In this document: positions 44,562 to 52,702 of the stretch, piece by piece
Numbering within the stretch: position 1 is the first letter of the stretch
How the letters are laid out: every line of letters begins with the position of its first letter
DNA from: DASQZK01 sp963809925
Lineage (GTDB): Bacteria; Bacteroidota; Bacteroidia; Bacteroidales; GCA-2748055
Assembly: GCA_963809925.1 (NCBI GenBank)
Contig: CAWELH010000002.1
Location: forward strand, 442,495-506,494
DNA: 64,000 bases
Direction of reading: 5' to 3'
Position numbers and translations under genes: made by a program
The notes under the pieces: generated by a model
What the model was told of the DNA's origin: nothing
Database searches by the model: none
What the model saw: the letters and a program-made list of their open reading frames with translations, nothing else

Positions 44562-45467
44562 TCAGGTTCCTGCTTTATCTCCAAATATTTCTATCTGTAT
44601 TCGCGGGGAGAAACGCCAGCCGTTTCGTATCGCCATTCTGGCGGCGAGGTCAAGGTGTTCCTGCATCCTGTCGGGAGTACTCCCCAAAGGCATGATGAGT
44701 ACATCTTCGTTTCGTACAAAACCCAGTTTTGACAGAAAGTCGTCCCTGATTTCCTTCTCATCCTCATTTCGGGCAACCACAAACTTCAGTTGGAAGTCCC
44801 GGTCTGTACGCCGTGCGGCTGGTGTGTCGATTTCATCGCCGTAATAGGATTCCAGGATCATACAACTGTTGATGTATTTTTGAAGAACATCGGTATTCCG
44901 GCGTAACCTGGCATGGCTTTCAAGAAAGGCTTCACCCACAGGATGGCTGAGAGTTTTATTTTTCTGAAACGATGGCTCTGAGGATTTTAGTTTTGGGGAA
45001 ATGGAAAACAGGTTAACATCACTGGCCATTTCGGGGAGATACGATGTGCCGTTTGTTTCAAGCGTGATATGCATCCCCAGTTTCTTCCTTATAGCGGAGG
45101 CGAGAGCAGTAATACCGCCAACCTGGAGGGTTGGTTCTCCGCCCGAAAGGACGACATGGCTGAGATTTCCACGGTTATACTCCAGGACCCTGATGATGTC
45201 GTCAATTTCCCACTCTTCGAATTCCGTAACATGGTGACTCGAATACGGCGTATCACAAATATCCGTCTTCCCCAGGTCGTCCGTCCAGGTACATCTTAGG
45301 TTGCATCCAGCCGTCCTTACAAAGAGCACGGGTATACCAGCCAGTTTTCCTTCACCCTGGAGTGTGCCTGCAAGAGGATAGCCGGTTTTGGTACTTTCTT
45401 TTATCAACTGTCCGTCCCTGTCTCGAAGGATTGGAAAGATCCCGTCCTTCACGAGTCGTATTTTCAT
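44562..45467 (-). CDS. queE: 7-carboxy-7-deazaguanine synthase-like radical SAM enzyme
   Basis: 301 residues. GTLQGEGKLAGIPVLFVRTAGCNLRCTW is the QueE start (the GEG and AGCNLRC segments), VVLSGGEPTLQVGG the SAM-binding GGE region, and HITLETNGT follows. The cluster cysteines are not in the common Cx3Cx2C spacing: after CNLRC comes TWT and then an insertion before CDTPYSS, giving Cx3C and a third Cys eleven residues later. Inserted forms are known among QueE proteins. The product is a precursor of queuosine in tRNA. Other que genes are not in this window. Monocistronic, convergent with the reductase paralogue. Confidence 0.85.
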   Translation of the reverse strand: MKIRLVKDGIFPILRDRDGQLIKESTKTGYPLAGTLQGEGKLAGIPVLFVRTAGCNLRCTWTDDLGKTDICDTPYSSHHVTEFEEWEIDDIIRVLEYNRGNLSHVVLSGGEPTLQVGGITALASAIRKKLGMHITLETNGTSYLPEMASDVNLFSISPKLKSSEPSFQKNKTLSHPVGEAFLESHARLRRNTDVLQKYINSCMILESYYGDEIDTPAARRTDRDFQLKFVVARNEDEKEIRDDFLSKLGFVRNEDVLIMPLGSTPDRMQEHLDLAARMAIRNGWRFSPRIQIEIFGDKAGT

Positions 45468-45597
45468 CCCATTAAATGATAAATATATAGATATGACGAT
45501 TTGTCATGAGAATCTAAAAAACAGATATTTAATCGATTATACTAATAAGAGGGTGGGGGAACATAAATGGTATATTTATTGACCATAGCCACAATTA

Positions 45598-45628
45598 TTT
45601 GTAAAGAACGTTCGCGTTATTACTTTTG
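45598..45628 (+). promoter_or_regulatory. Promoter of trxB
   Basis: TTTG (45598-45601), 19-bp spacer, TACTTTTG (45621-45628): both boxes match the Bacteroidota consensus perfectly. The leader would be about 32 nt. Confidence 0.78.
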
Positions 45629-45664
45629 TTTATCCTGAAGTCAAATTTATAACCTGAGATACAA

Positions 45665-46669
45665 ATGGAATTATTTAAGAAAATGGATACGACTGAGTCT
45701 GATAATACTCACAAAGAGGTTGCTGCCGGTGATGTTGAACATATTAAATGTCTGATCCTGGGCTCTGGTCCTGCGGGCTATACCGCTGCAATTTATGCTG
45801 CACGGGCAAATCTCAATCCGGTGATGTACGAGGGAATGCAGATTGGCGGACAGCTGACCACAACCACCGATGTGGAAAACTATCCGGGATATCCGGAAGG
45901 GGTCACCGGTCCGAAGATGATGGACGATTTTAAAGCTCAGGCCGTGCGATTCGGTACCGATTGCCGGTGGGGAATGGCAACATCCGTTGATTTTTCGGGG
46001 CATCCCTTCAGGGTAACTATCGATGAGAAAAAAGTAGTCTCTGCCGATACCGTGATTATCGCCACCGGTGCCACGGCAAAATACCTTGGACTTGCGTCGG
46101 AAAAAACATTTATGGGTTACGGCGTTTCTGCCTGTGCCACCTGTGATGGCTTTTTCTATAAGGGTCAGGATGTTGTGGTTATTGGTGGCGGCGATACCGC
46201 TGCTGAGGAGGCTCTGTACCTGGCCGGACTGTGTAATAAAGTGTATCTCATCCATCGAAGGGACGAATTAAGAGCTTCAAAGATCATGCAGGACAGACTT
46301 CTTAAAAAAGAGAATGTCGAAATTTTGTGGAGCCATGGTACAAAGGAGATCGTCGGGAATAAGAACGTTGAGGGTGTGATTGTTGAGGATCTGAAAACAG
46401 GGGAAGAAAAACGCCTTGATGTTCAGGGATATTTCGTAGCCATAGGTCATAAACCAAACTCGGATATTTTCAGCAAATTTATCAACATGGATGATGTCGG
46501 TTATATTCATACGCTTCCAGACTCCTCGAAAACAAATGTCGAAGGTGTTTTTGCCTGTGGTGACGTGATGGATCCGGTTTACCGCCAGGCAGTCACCGCT
46601 GCAGGCACAGGTTGCAGGGCCGCTATTGATGCTGAAAGGTGGTTGTCTGAGCGTGGGATTCACGGGTGA
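45665..46669 (+). CDS. trxB: Thioredoxin reductase (NADPH)
   Basis: 334 residues. After a 25-residue polar N-terminal extension come LILGSGPAGYTAAIYAARA, the redox site CATCDGFFY, VIGGGDTAAEEALYLAG and the intact NADPH motif HRRDELRAS; VFACGDVMDPVYRQAVTAAG is the C-terminal FAD contact. This is the regular enzyme that keeps thioredoxin reduced with NADPH in the cytoplasm. Comparison with the paralogue at 43463 shows that loss of the HRRxxxR motif there is specific to that copy. It has its own strong promoter and ends in a repeat region. Confidence 0.95.
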   Translation: MELFKKMDTTESDNTHKEVAAGDVEHIKCLILGSGPAGYTAAIYAARANLNPVMYEGMQIGGQLTTTTDVENYPGYPEGVTGPKMMDDFKAQAVRFGTDCRWGMATSVDFSGHPFRVTIDEKKVVSADTVIIATGATAKYLGLASEKTFMGYGVSACATCDGFFYKGQDVVVIGGGDTAAEEALYLAGLCNKVYLIHRRDELRASKIMQDRLLKKENVEILWSHGTKEIVGNKNVEGVIVEDLKTGEEKRLDVQGYFVAIGHKPNSDIFSKFINMDDVGYIHTLPDSSKTNVEGVFACGDVMDPVYRQAVTAAGTGCRAAIDAERWLSERGIHG

Positions 46670-46673
46670 GGGG

Positions 46674-46930
46674 GAAGTTAGGAAGTTAGGAAGTTAGAAA
46701 GTGAAAGATGTTCATTAGATCTCTCTTCAAATCACCAAACCGCGTCCGCCGGAGCTTTAGGGAAGGTGGGACTTGTCCGCCGTAACTTGCGCCACCGCTA
46801 AATCTAAAGCGGCACATGGTAAGCGTAGGTAGATCACCTAGTACATCTTTTTTACCAGCCCGGATTTTAGATTTATTGGCGGCATCTTTATTGTCCAAAT
46901 TTAGGAAACGCGGGCCTTCGGGCGGGTTTG
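46674..46930. repeat. Mosaic intergenic repeat after trxB
   Basis: GAAGTTAG units (about 46674-46700), GATCTCTCTTCAAATCACCA (also seen in the inverted repeat arms), then the GC-rich CCGCGTCCGCCGGAGCTT module, followed by a diverged second copy (CCGCCGTAACTTGCGCC). Beyond 46930 to 47261 I see no further repeat and no gene. Confidence 0.8.
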
Positions 46931-47261
46931 GTTATTTGCTGACCACGGATTTCCACCACTCTCCTAAATACTCATACATTCCCATATAGAAGTAGTCTTT
47001 GGTTCCGGCTTCCAACGGCAAAATATATTCAAATATCCTTAACAAATATTAAAGTATATTGTTATGAATCAGGAAGAACAGGAATAATTCCGAATAATCT
47101 GTTAGAGAGGTTAGGCAGGTGAGAGGTGTCTGAATGCCGTGTCCCGGGGAGAGGATTTCAGAACTTCCTGAAGCGCCTGACAATTAAAAGGAAGATACTT
47201 GTACTTCTTTATTTCTATGAAGCAAAACCGGTATTTTCAGTATCCATTAAATTTGAAAATC

Positions 47262-47540
47262 ATGGCACATTTCCTGATCGAAGTACCGCATTCAGAAGAC
47301 AAGATCGAATGTACAAGAGCAATTCAGATCTTTCTTAGTTCCGGATCGCATTTTCTGACCAATGCCGACTGGGGATGTTCGGATGGTGTTCATAAAGCCT
47401 GGCTGATTGTGGATGTGAATGATAAAAATGAGGCATTGCAGATCCTGCCATCATATTATCGCAGAGACGCCACAATCACAAGACTTGAAAAGCACAGTAA
47501 TGATGATTTTGAGGAGGGGTATCAATATCACAAGGATTGA
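47262..47540 (+). CDS. Small conserved-looking protein of unknown function
   Basis: 92 residues from the ATG at 47262 (MAHFLIEVPHSEDK), preceded by the A/T-rich leader TTAAATTTGAAAATC; the frame extends 21 codons further but that part looks non-coding. ECTRAIQIFLSSGSHFL, NADWGCSDGVHKAWLIVDV and SYYRRDATITRLEKH suggest a compact alpha/beta protein with the ferredoxin-like pattern of strand-helix-strand. Two cysteines and two histidines could bind a metal, but I assign no function. No signal peptide. Neighbouring genes give no hint. Confidence 0.65.
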   Translation: MAHFLIEVPHSEDKIECTRAIQIFLSSGSHFLTNADWGCSDGVHKAWLIVDVNDKNEALQILPSYYRRDATITRLEKHSNDDFEEGYQYHKD

Positions 47541-47620
47541 AATACACGCATACGTCTTTTTCCGGCTTGTTTTTCATGATCCCCTTTTTCTAGTTTCAAC
47601 CTCAGGAATTTAATAAAGGA

Positions 47621-47740
47621 ATGACGCTCATTGTGGTTACTATCGCTATGGTCGACAATACGGGCCTATCCAGCAAAGAAAGCGTAAGCAGGATGATTGC
47701 AAAAATAGATGCAGGATGCCATGCTGATGGAATCCCGTAA
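47621..47740 (+). CDS. Possible 39-residue small protein or gene remnant
   Basis: ATG after AATAAAGGA, coding MTLIVVTIAMVDNTGL and ESVSRMIAKIDAGCHAD before a stop. It has a hydrophobic start and a charged helix, so it may be a small membrane-associated peptide or leftover of a larger gene. Nothing else supports it. Confidence 0.2.
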   Translation: MTLIVVTIAMVDNTGLSSKESVSRMIAKIDAGCHADGIP

Positions 47741-47827
47741 TTGCAAAAGATCCACTGCTACTTGACAGGAGCCTGAAAAAGCCTGCCTCCATCGGGATGG
47801 TGCCGGTTTTGCTTATCCCGCCCATCT

Positions 47828-48475
47828 TTATTCCTGTTTATAGCTTATGCCCATGCCTGCTCCACGATTATTGATGCTGGTTTTATAATCGGGGAGGCTT
47901 CGCACATAGTCGAGATATTCACGTACACCCGGCATATTGGTGTTGTGTGCGGTGAAGCACGAACCCGGTACGAGATTGTCTTCCAGGGCCTTGAAATAAT
48001 TTGTGTACCAGTCCTTGTCGGCATCGCAGAACACGAAATCCACCGGTCCTTCGAGCTTCGGTACGAGTTCATGGGCATCGGCAAGCCGGGCATCGATATA
48101 CTGCAAAACGCCCGCTTCCTTAAAATTTTTCAAGGCCTCATTATACCTGTCTTTATTGATTTCGATAGTGATAAGCTTGCCCCCGGTTTTACTTAATGCC
48201 CAGGCGATCCATATGCCCGAACGGCCGGTGGAGGTACCGATCTCAACAGCATGTTGGTAGTTGTTTTTTACGATGATGTCATGTAGCAGCTGTCCGTCGC
48301 TTTCGGGCACATTCAACTCGTGCCAGGTATCTTTGTGACTGTCGAGGAATGCCCTGACCTTCTGATCGAGTGCGGTATTGTCATCGGTCTGGGCATGAAT
48401 GTTCCCTGGAAGATTCACAGCAGCCATGAAAAGGATAGTGGCGAAAGACAAATGATATAATGCTTTGGTTTTCAT
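47828..48475 (-). CDS. Exported SAM-dependent O-methyltransferase-like protein
   Basis: 215 residues. An N-terminal signal peptide is plain (KALYHLSFATILFMAAV, cleavage near IHAQ-T). The rest is a class I methyltransferase of the catechol O-methyltransferase type: HAVEIGTSTGRSGIWIAWAL is the SAM-binding motif I, LITIEINKDRY the acidic loop, and VDFVFCDADKDWYTNYF the metal-binding region. Such enzymes use SAM, which is not expected outside the cytoplasm, so the signal peptide is odd. Either the protein is exported and does something else, or the hydrophobic segment is an anchor with the catalytic domain inside. It stands alone. Confidence 0.8.
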   Translation of the reverse strand: MKTKALYHLSFATILFMAAVNLPGNIHAQTDDNTALDQKVRAFLDSHKDTWHELNVPESDGQLLHDIIVKNNYQHAVEIGTSTGRSGIWIAWALSKTGGKLITIEINKDRYNEALKNFKEAGVLQYIDARLADAHELVPKLEGPVDFVFCDADKDWYTNYFKALEDNLVPGSCFTAHNTNMPGVREYLDYVRSLPDYKTSINNRGAGMGISYKQE

Positions 48476-48539
48476 GATGAAGGATTGTTCACCGTAAACA
48501 GACGGGTATCGGCTTTGTTTAATATCCCTCAGTTTTTAT

Positions 48540-48880
48540 TTAGTGATTTAGTGATCCGCCTACGCTGAAGCTACGGCGGACACGGTTTGGTGAATTAGGG
48601 GTGATTTTAAGAACCCGATATTTTGAACCACATAAGGCACATAAGATCACATATGTCTAGAATCCCCATCACTTATTATTTGGTGATTTGGTGATTTGGT
48701 GATTTGGTGATTTGGTGATTTGGTGATTTGGTGATTTGGTGATTTGGTGATTTGGTGATTTGGTGAATTGAAGAGTGACCTATAGAACATCGCTAACTTC
48801 CTAACTTCCTAACTTCCTAACTTCATCACCTCATCACCCCATCACCCCATCACTTCAATTTAGTGAGTTACTGAATCTGG
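48540..48880. repeat. Mosaic intergenic repeat upstream of the methyltransferase gene
   Basis: A GC-rich module (48554-48595, TCCGCCTACGCTGAAGCTAC), TTGAACCACATAAGGCACAT at about 48622-48641 (related to 55362-55390), the GTGATTTG array, GAAGAGTGACCTATAGAACA, TTCCTAAC units at about 48791-48820 and ATCACCCC units at about 48828-48855. Confidence 0.85.
48683..48762. repeat. GTGATTTG tandem array
   Basis: Ten perfect tandem copies of the 8-bp unit GTGATTTG, preceded by ATTATTTG and followed by GTGAATTG. Shorter runs of the same unit occur in both arms of the inverted repeat at 40.9 and 43.3 kb. Copy number is probably variable. Confidence 0.97.
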
Positions 48881-49102
48881 GATGTTCTAAAAAATCGCAT
48901 TTGTCCTGGCTGATATTCAGTCGTATTTCACATTAAGGTTTAATTGGGGGGCACGGGGGAACCTGGTTTGACTTGAATATTAATTTCTGCGCTCTGCTTA
49001 AAAACATGATAGAGGGTAGCTGAGATTTGTTCTTTCGGTGCATTAAGGGTGGTGGGCGGGGGGTGGGATCCCCTACATATACGTATATAAGAACAATATT
49101 GT
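48881..49102. repeat. 220-bp dispersed element, copy A
   Basis: Runs from GGATGTTCTAAAAAATCGCA to AAGAACAATATTG. Its reverse complement matches 55129-55349 over the full length at roughly three quarters identity by eye, with the GC-rich cores GGGGGGCACGGGGGAACC and ATTAAGGGTGGTGGG best conserved. No protein is encoded consistently in both copies. Confidence 0.85.
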
Positions 49103-49157
49103 AAGCGCACAATCTAAATCACCTCGAAACAATCATCCAACGGAGAAAAATACGTCC

Positions 49158-49293
49158 GGTCTCTGAGCTTGCCGAAGGTTGGTCTATGAACCTGGCGAAG
49201 GGCGGTCCCTGAGCTTGTCGAAGGCGGTCCTTGAATCTGTCAAAGGCGATCCCTGAGCTTGCCGAAGGTTAGTCCCTGAGCCTGTCGAAGGGG
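49158..49293. repeat. Six tandem units of the TGAGCTTGTCGAAGG repeat
   Basis: Units of 22-23 bp start at 49158, 49181, 49204, 49226, 49248 and 49271 with consensus GGTCCCTGAGCTTGTCGAAGG. Similar units are scattered through many bacterial genomes, from general knowledge. It lies directly 3' of the flavoprotein gene at 49307. Confidence 0.92.
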
Positions 49294-49306
49294 GTTAACG
49301 ATCCGC

Positions 49307-50599
49307 CTACACTGAACCTACGGCGGACGTGGTCCGTTTACGCTGAGCTGCAGAGTAACCTGCCAGCCATCCCGTTGACCATGCGATCTGAAGATTATAA
49401 CCGCCGGTGTCGGCATCAAGGTCCAGAACCTCGCCCGCGAAATATAGGTTTTCCACCAATTTGGACGCCATGGTCTTTTGTTCAATTTCACGGATGTTCA
49501 CACCCCCAGCCGTTACGATAGCTTCCTTAAAAGACCTGCATCCTGTTATCCTGAATCTGAAATTCTTCATGAGCAGCATGATCCTCCTGCGGTCCTTCGC
49601 ATTTAACTGATGGCATTCAGTCGATGGATTTAGAGAAAGAAGTTTAATAAATACAGGGATTAACGACGAAGGCAACCATTGTTTAAACATGGTAACCAGC
49701 TGTTTTTTACCATTCTCATTCAAGTCACGCACCAGCCTTGTATCCAGTTTGGGTTCATCGAGTGCCGGTTTAAGGTCAATGGATATTTCTACCTCCTTCT
49801 GTTCTCTCAGACCATCCACGGCTCGTCTGCTGAGGGTGAGAATTACAGGGCCCGAAAGTCCGAAGTGTGTAAACAACATCTCGCCAAATTCGGATGCTGC
49901 CTTTTTTCCTTCTATCCATAAGCTCACACTCACGTTTTTCAGACTCAGACCCTGTAGATGTTGAACCATGTCAACCTCAGTTTCAAGGGGTACCAGTGCC
50001 TGCCTGAGGTCAGTAATGCGATGTCCGGCCTGTTCTGCAAGTTTATATCCGTCACCCGAAGATCCGGTAGCCGGATAGGATTTACCTCCGGTACAAACGA
50101 TTACTGCGCCAGCAGTTATCTGCTGTGACTTCCCATCCGTTTCAACCAGGACGCCGGTGACACTTTCCCCATTCATTACTAAATCTTTTACTCTTGTCCC
50201 TGCTAAATATTGAACGTCAAGATGGTCCAGCCAACGCTTCAGCGCATTGACCACATCCGAAGCTTTGTTTGTGGCAGGGAAAACACGGCTGCCTCTTTCT
50301 GTAACCGTCTGAAGCCCATACCTTTCAAGAAGTGCGATGATCTCTCCAGAGAAAAACCGTGAGAAGGCCGTACGTAAAAATTTCCCGTCGGGTTGGATGT
50401 GTGAAATAAAATCAGAGATTGGGGCAGCATTGGTGATATTGCATCTTCCTTTTCCGGTGATGAGAAGTTTTCTGCCGGGTCGCTCCATGCGTTCAAGCAG
50501 CAACACTTTAGCTCCTGCCTCGGCCGCACTGCCGGCGGCTAACATTCCGGCGGCGCCTGCACCTATAACAATAACATCTGCATTCTTTAGTTCAGCCAT
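49307..50599 (-). CDS. HI0933/YhiN-family flavoprotein (BaiN-like)
   Basis: 430 residues from the ATG at 50599 (MAELKNADVIVIGAGAAGML); the open frame reaches an upstream TTG at 50623. GxGxxG and LLLERMERPGRKLLITGKGRCNITN are the family hallmarks, with VVCTGGKSYPATGSSGDGY, FGEMLFTHFGLSGPVILTLS and the C-terminal LYFAGEVLDLDADTGGYNLQ. Members are FAD oxidoreductases of uncertain substrate; BaiN acts on bile-acid intermediates in some gut bacteria. The last eleven residues (RKRTTSAVGSV) and the stop codon are encoded by a copy of the intergenic GC-rich repeat (49303-49340), so the natural C-terminus has been replaced or extended. Confidence 0.9.
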   Translation of the reverse strand: MAELKNADVIVIGAGAAGMLAAGSAAEAGAKVLLLERMERPGRKLLITGKGRCNITNAAPISDFISHIQPDGKFLRTAFSRFFSGEIIALLERYGLQTVTERGSRVFPATNKASDVVNALKRWLDHLDVQYLAGTRVKDLVMNGESVTGVLVETDGKSQQITAGAVIVCTGGKSYPATGSSGDGYKLAEQAGHRITDLRQALVPLETEVDMVQHLQGLSLKNVSVSLWIEGKKAASEFGEMLFTHFGLSGPVILTLSRRAVDGLREQKEVEISIDLKPALDEPKLDTRLVRDLNENGKKQLVTMFKQWLPSSLIPVFIKLLSLNPSTECHQLNAKDRRRIMLLMKNFRFRITGCRSFKEAIVTAGGVNIREIEQKTMASKLVENLYFAGEVLDLDADTGGYNLQIAWSTGWLAGYSAAQRKRTTSAVGSV

Positions 50600-50702
50600 T
50601 CTTTTTTTGGAAATGAAGGGCAAAGGTAATGATTTTTAAAGCCGGTAATTACACCTAAATGATATGAATCATTGCAGCGCAAGGTCACAGTTCTGTTCCT
50701 CA

Positions 50703-51365
50703 TCACTGATCTCCGCACCCAGCTTTGAATATAGTGTTTTCATCCTTAAACTTTCCGAACAAGAAACCGAAAGAAACCGAAAAACCCCCGATATTGCCCG
50801 GTAGGCTACCCGATTGAAATACAGGGAAATAAAAGCTGTATGCGATGCCTGTACGTATCTTCATCCATCTTGCCGTGTACACTTCAGCATAAAGCTGTGG
50901 TGAGGCCATCCATCCCCGGATCCTTACCGAAGGGTTTCCTGAACGAAAAACCGGAAAGCGATTGTCGTCACCGGAAAGCGAAAAATATCCGAGATTTAGA
51001 AGATACCCAGTGTGAAGAACTTTTTTTCCGCCTGTAATCCGACCGGCAAAGATCCCTCCCTGCCCCATACTAACGTAAAGTGGGTTGCCCGAGAACTCTG
51101 TCATAAGGTTTGATACAAAGGTGGAGGCGAAGGCGCCGAGGGTGAACTTATTATGAACCAATAGCCCGGTTTCAAAGCCCTGAAAGGAAAAGGGCTCACG
51201 GAAGAAATTTTCATGCTGATGGATCAGTACACCATAAAAGGTGAAATCCCGTTTTGTGGTTTCTACTTGTGTTTCCTGACTTATTGGATCTTCAGCCTGT
51301 CCAGGTACGCAAAGCATCGGAAATACAGTTAGCAGAACAAGTATATAGTACCTCTTAAGCATCAT
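50703..51365 (-). CDS. Putative outer-membrane beta-barrel protein
   Basis: 220 residues. Signal peptide to about PGQAE, then alternating aromatic and polar strands (FTFYGVLIHQHENFF; LLNLGYFSLSG; ASPQLYAEVYTARW; MKIRTGIAYSFYFPVF; GGFSVSFGFLFGKF), the pattern of an 8-strand porin-like barrel. I do not recognise a family. The start codon overlaps the stop of the DUF998 gene (ATGA), so translation is coupled and the two proteins may act together. The C-terminal tail FKAGCGDQ is not the usual aromatic ending. Confidence 0.7.
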   Translation of the reverse strand: MMLKRYYILVLLTVFPMLCVPGQAEDPISQETQVETTKRDFTFYGVLIHQHENFFREPFSFQGFETGLLVHNKFTLGAFASTFVSNLMTEFSGNPLYVSMGQGGIFAGRITGGKKVLHTGYLLNLGYFSLSGDDNRFPVFRSGNPSVRIRGWMASPQLYAEVYTARWMKIRTGIAYSFYFPVFQSGSLPGNIGGFSVSFGFLFGKFKDENTIFKAGCGDQ

Positions 51366-51985
51366 CCTTTTTTAATCATTTGGAAGGAAAAGATGAACAT
51401 CCATAATTGCAGGACACCGATATTCAGACGTTCAACCAATCCGAAATAAGGCAGTCCCTTTGCATAAAACATTCCTGTAGCTGTGCCGAAGATGCAGATA
51501 AGGATGCCGGTAAGGATGGAATAATGCGCGAAACTATGCCATAGTTTTTCCTTACGCAATCCAAATCCGATAAAAAAGGGCGCCATTATCGTGAAGGGCA
51601 CAATCAATGCTGTCACAATGATGTGCATTCTGCCGGTAAAAGTGAGGGGCTGATCCGGCATGTCTTCAGGGAATAGACCATAACTCAATGAAATAAGATG
51701 TAGCAGAATTAAAAATATACCACCCCATATCACCAGTTTCCGATGTTTTTTACTTTCCAGTACCGTAAAGGATATGGAAAAGATTATTGCAAAAATAGAA
51801 TATGTGATTGTCAGGCTTTTAATTAGTAGGAGGTTCGGAGCTCCGCTAGCTGTAAGATCGCTGATAGGTTGATGAAGGTGGCTGTACCCATTCCATAATA
51901 ATCCACCGATGATAATATGCAACAGGTAGAAAAGGACAGAAGCCATTCCTGTTGACAGCAGGACTAATCTCTGGGTATAACGCAT
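51362..51985 (-). CDS. DUF998 family membrane protein
   Basis: 207 residues from the ATG at 51985; an in-frame TTG at 52033 is less likely. Six membrane helices, with GYSHLHQPISDLTASGAP after the first helix: the family's conserved 'SDL' loop. SYGLFPEDMP and FTGRMHIIVTALIV follow, fitting DUF998 (conserved His near helix 4). The function is unknown; the fold has some likeness to sterol-sensing or Frag1-type membrane proteins. Coupled by a 4-bp overlap to the barrel protein gene. Confidence 0.85.
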   Translation of the reverse strand: MRYTQRLVLLSTGMASVLFYLLHIIIGGLLWNGYSHLHQPISDLTASGAPNLLLIKSLTITYSIFAIIFSISFTVLESKKHRKLVIWGGIFLILLHLISLSYGLFPEDMPDQPLTFTGRMHIIVTALIVPFTIMAPFFIGFGLRKEKLWHSFAHYSILTGILICIFGTATGMFYAKGLPYFGLVERLNIGVLQLWMFIFSFQMIKKG

Positions 51986-52177
51986 TGGGGACTGATTATT
52001 TTTTGAAAAGATACTATAAATCCGGATCTTCAAATCATTTGGATATCATTTTTAATGAACATCAAACCAAAAAAAAAGATTTTATCGGTTTGGACAATCG
52101 GCCAGTGGAAATATGGAATTTTCGAAAGAAATTTCGTTGATTTGGAAAGGCAACCTGCTTTACAAAAAAATCATAAG

Positions 52178-52612
52178 TTAGTGCTTAGCTTCTCCTGCGA
52201 GATAAGCCGGAAGCAACTTTGTAAGCAATTCGGTCCAGCCGGCAAGAAAGCTCTCTGCCCTCAAATCAGGATTGTCTTGCGGAAAGGTATTAAGTCCAGT
52301 ATGCAGTAAATTAAGCGTAACCTTTTCATCTCCGTTTGTCAATTCGAAGGTTACGAGAGAATCACCTTCATGATTTTCATATCTCCAGCTATGTTGCAGT
52401 AACTTTAAAGGGATAACCTTCGTGATCTTGCAGTGGTGAATGTATTTTTCTCCTTTCTGACCCTGACCGGTAAAGCTAAATGCAAATCCGGGTTCTGGAC
52501 TGAATTCGGGAATATCAAAATACCATTCCTTCATTGCATCGCTGTCCGTCAGCGCATTCCATACCGATTGTACGGATGCTGCGAGTTCTGTTTTGACCGT
52601 GACTTGTTTCAT
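52178..52612 (-). CDS. SRPBCC/AHSA1-domain protein
   Basis: 144 residues. TVKTELAASVQSVWNALTDSDAMKEW is the AHSA1 start, and the sheet and C-terminal helix (FLAGWTELLTKLLPAYL) fill the START-like pocket. Such proteins bind small hydrophobic ligands or act as Hsp90 co-chaperone relatives; no specific role can be given. Standing alone between DUF998 and a gene fragment. Confidence 0.85.
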   Translation of the reverse strand: MKQVTVKTELAASVQSVWNALTDSDAMKEWYFDIPEFSPEPGFAFSFTGQGQKGEKYIHHCKITKVIPLKLLQHSWRYENHEGDSLVTFELTNGDEKVTLNLLHTGLNTFPQDNPDLRAESFLAGWTELLTKLLPAYLAGEAKH

Positions 52613-52702
52613 AGTGTCAGCCTTTCTGTTTTACTTCTTAAGTGTCTTGTGTTTTTCCATCATCCCATAATAATCCGAGAGACGGTAAAATGCTCCTTTT
52701 AC

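Noticed and set aside
45468..45597. preQ1 riboswitch before queE
   Set aside because: I looked for a C-rich loop and an A-rich tail around the queE leader and found no convincing pseudoknot. The start region is simply A/T-rich.
48683..48762. CRISPR-like array
   Set aside because: Units are 8 bp in direct tandem with no spacers, and there are no cas genes. It is a simple tandem repeat.
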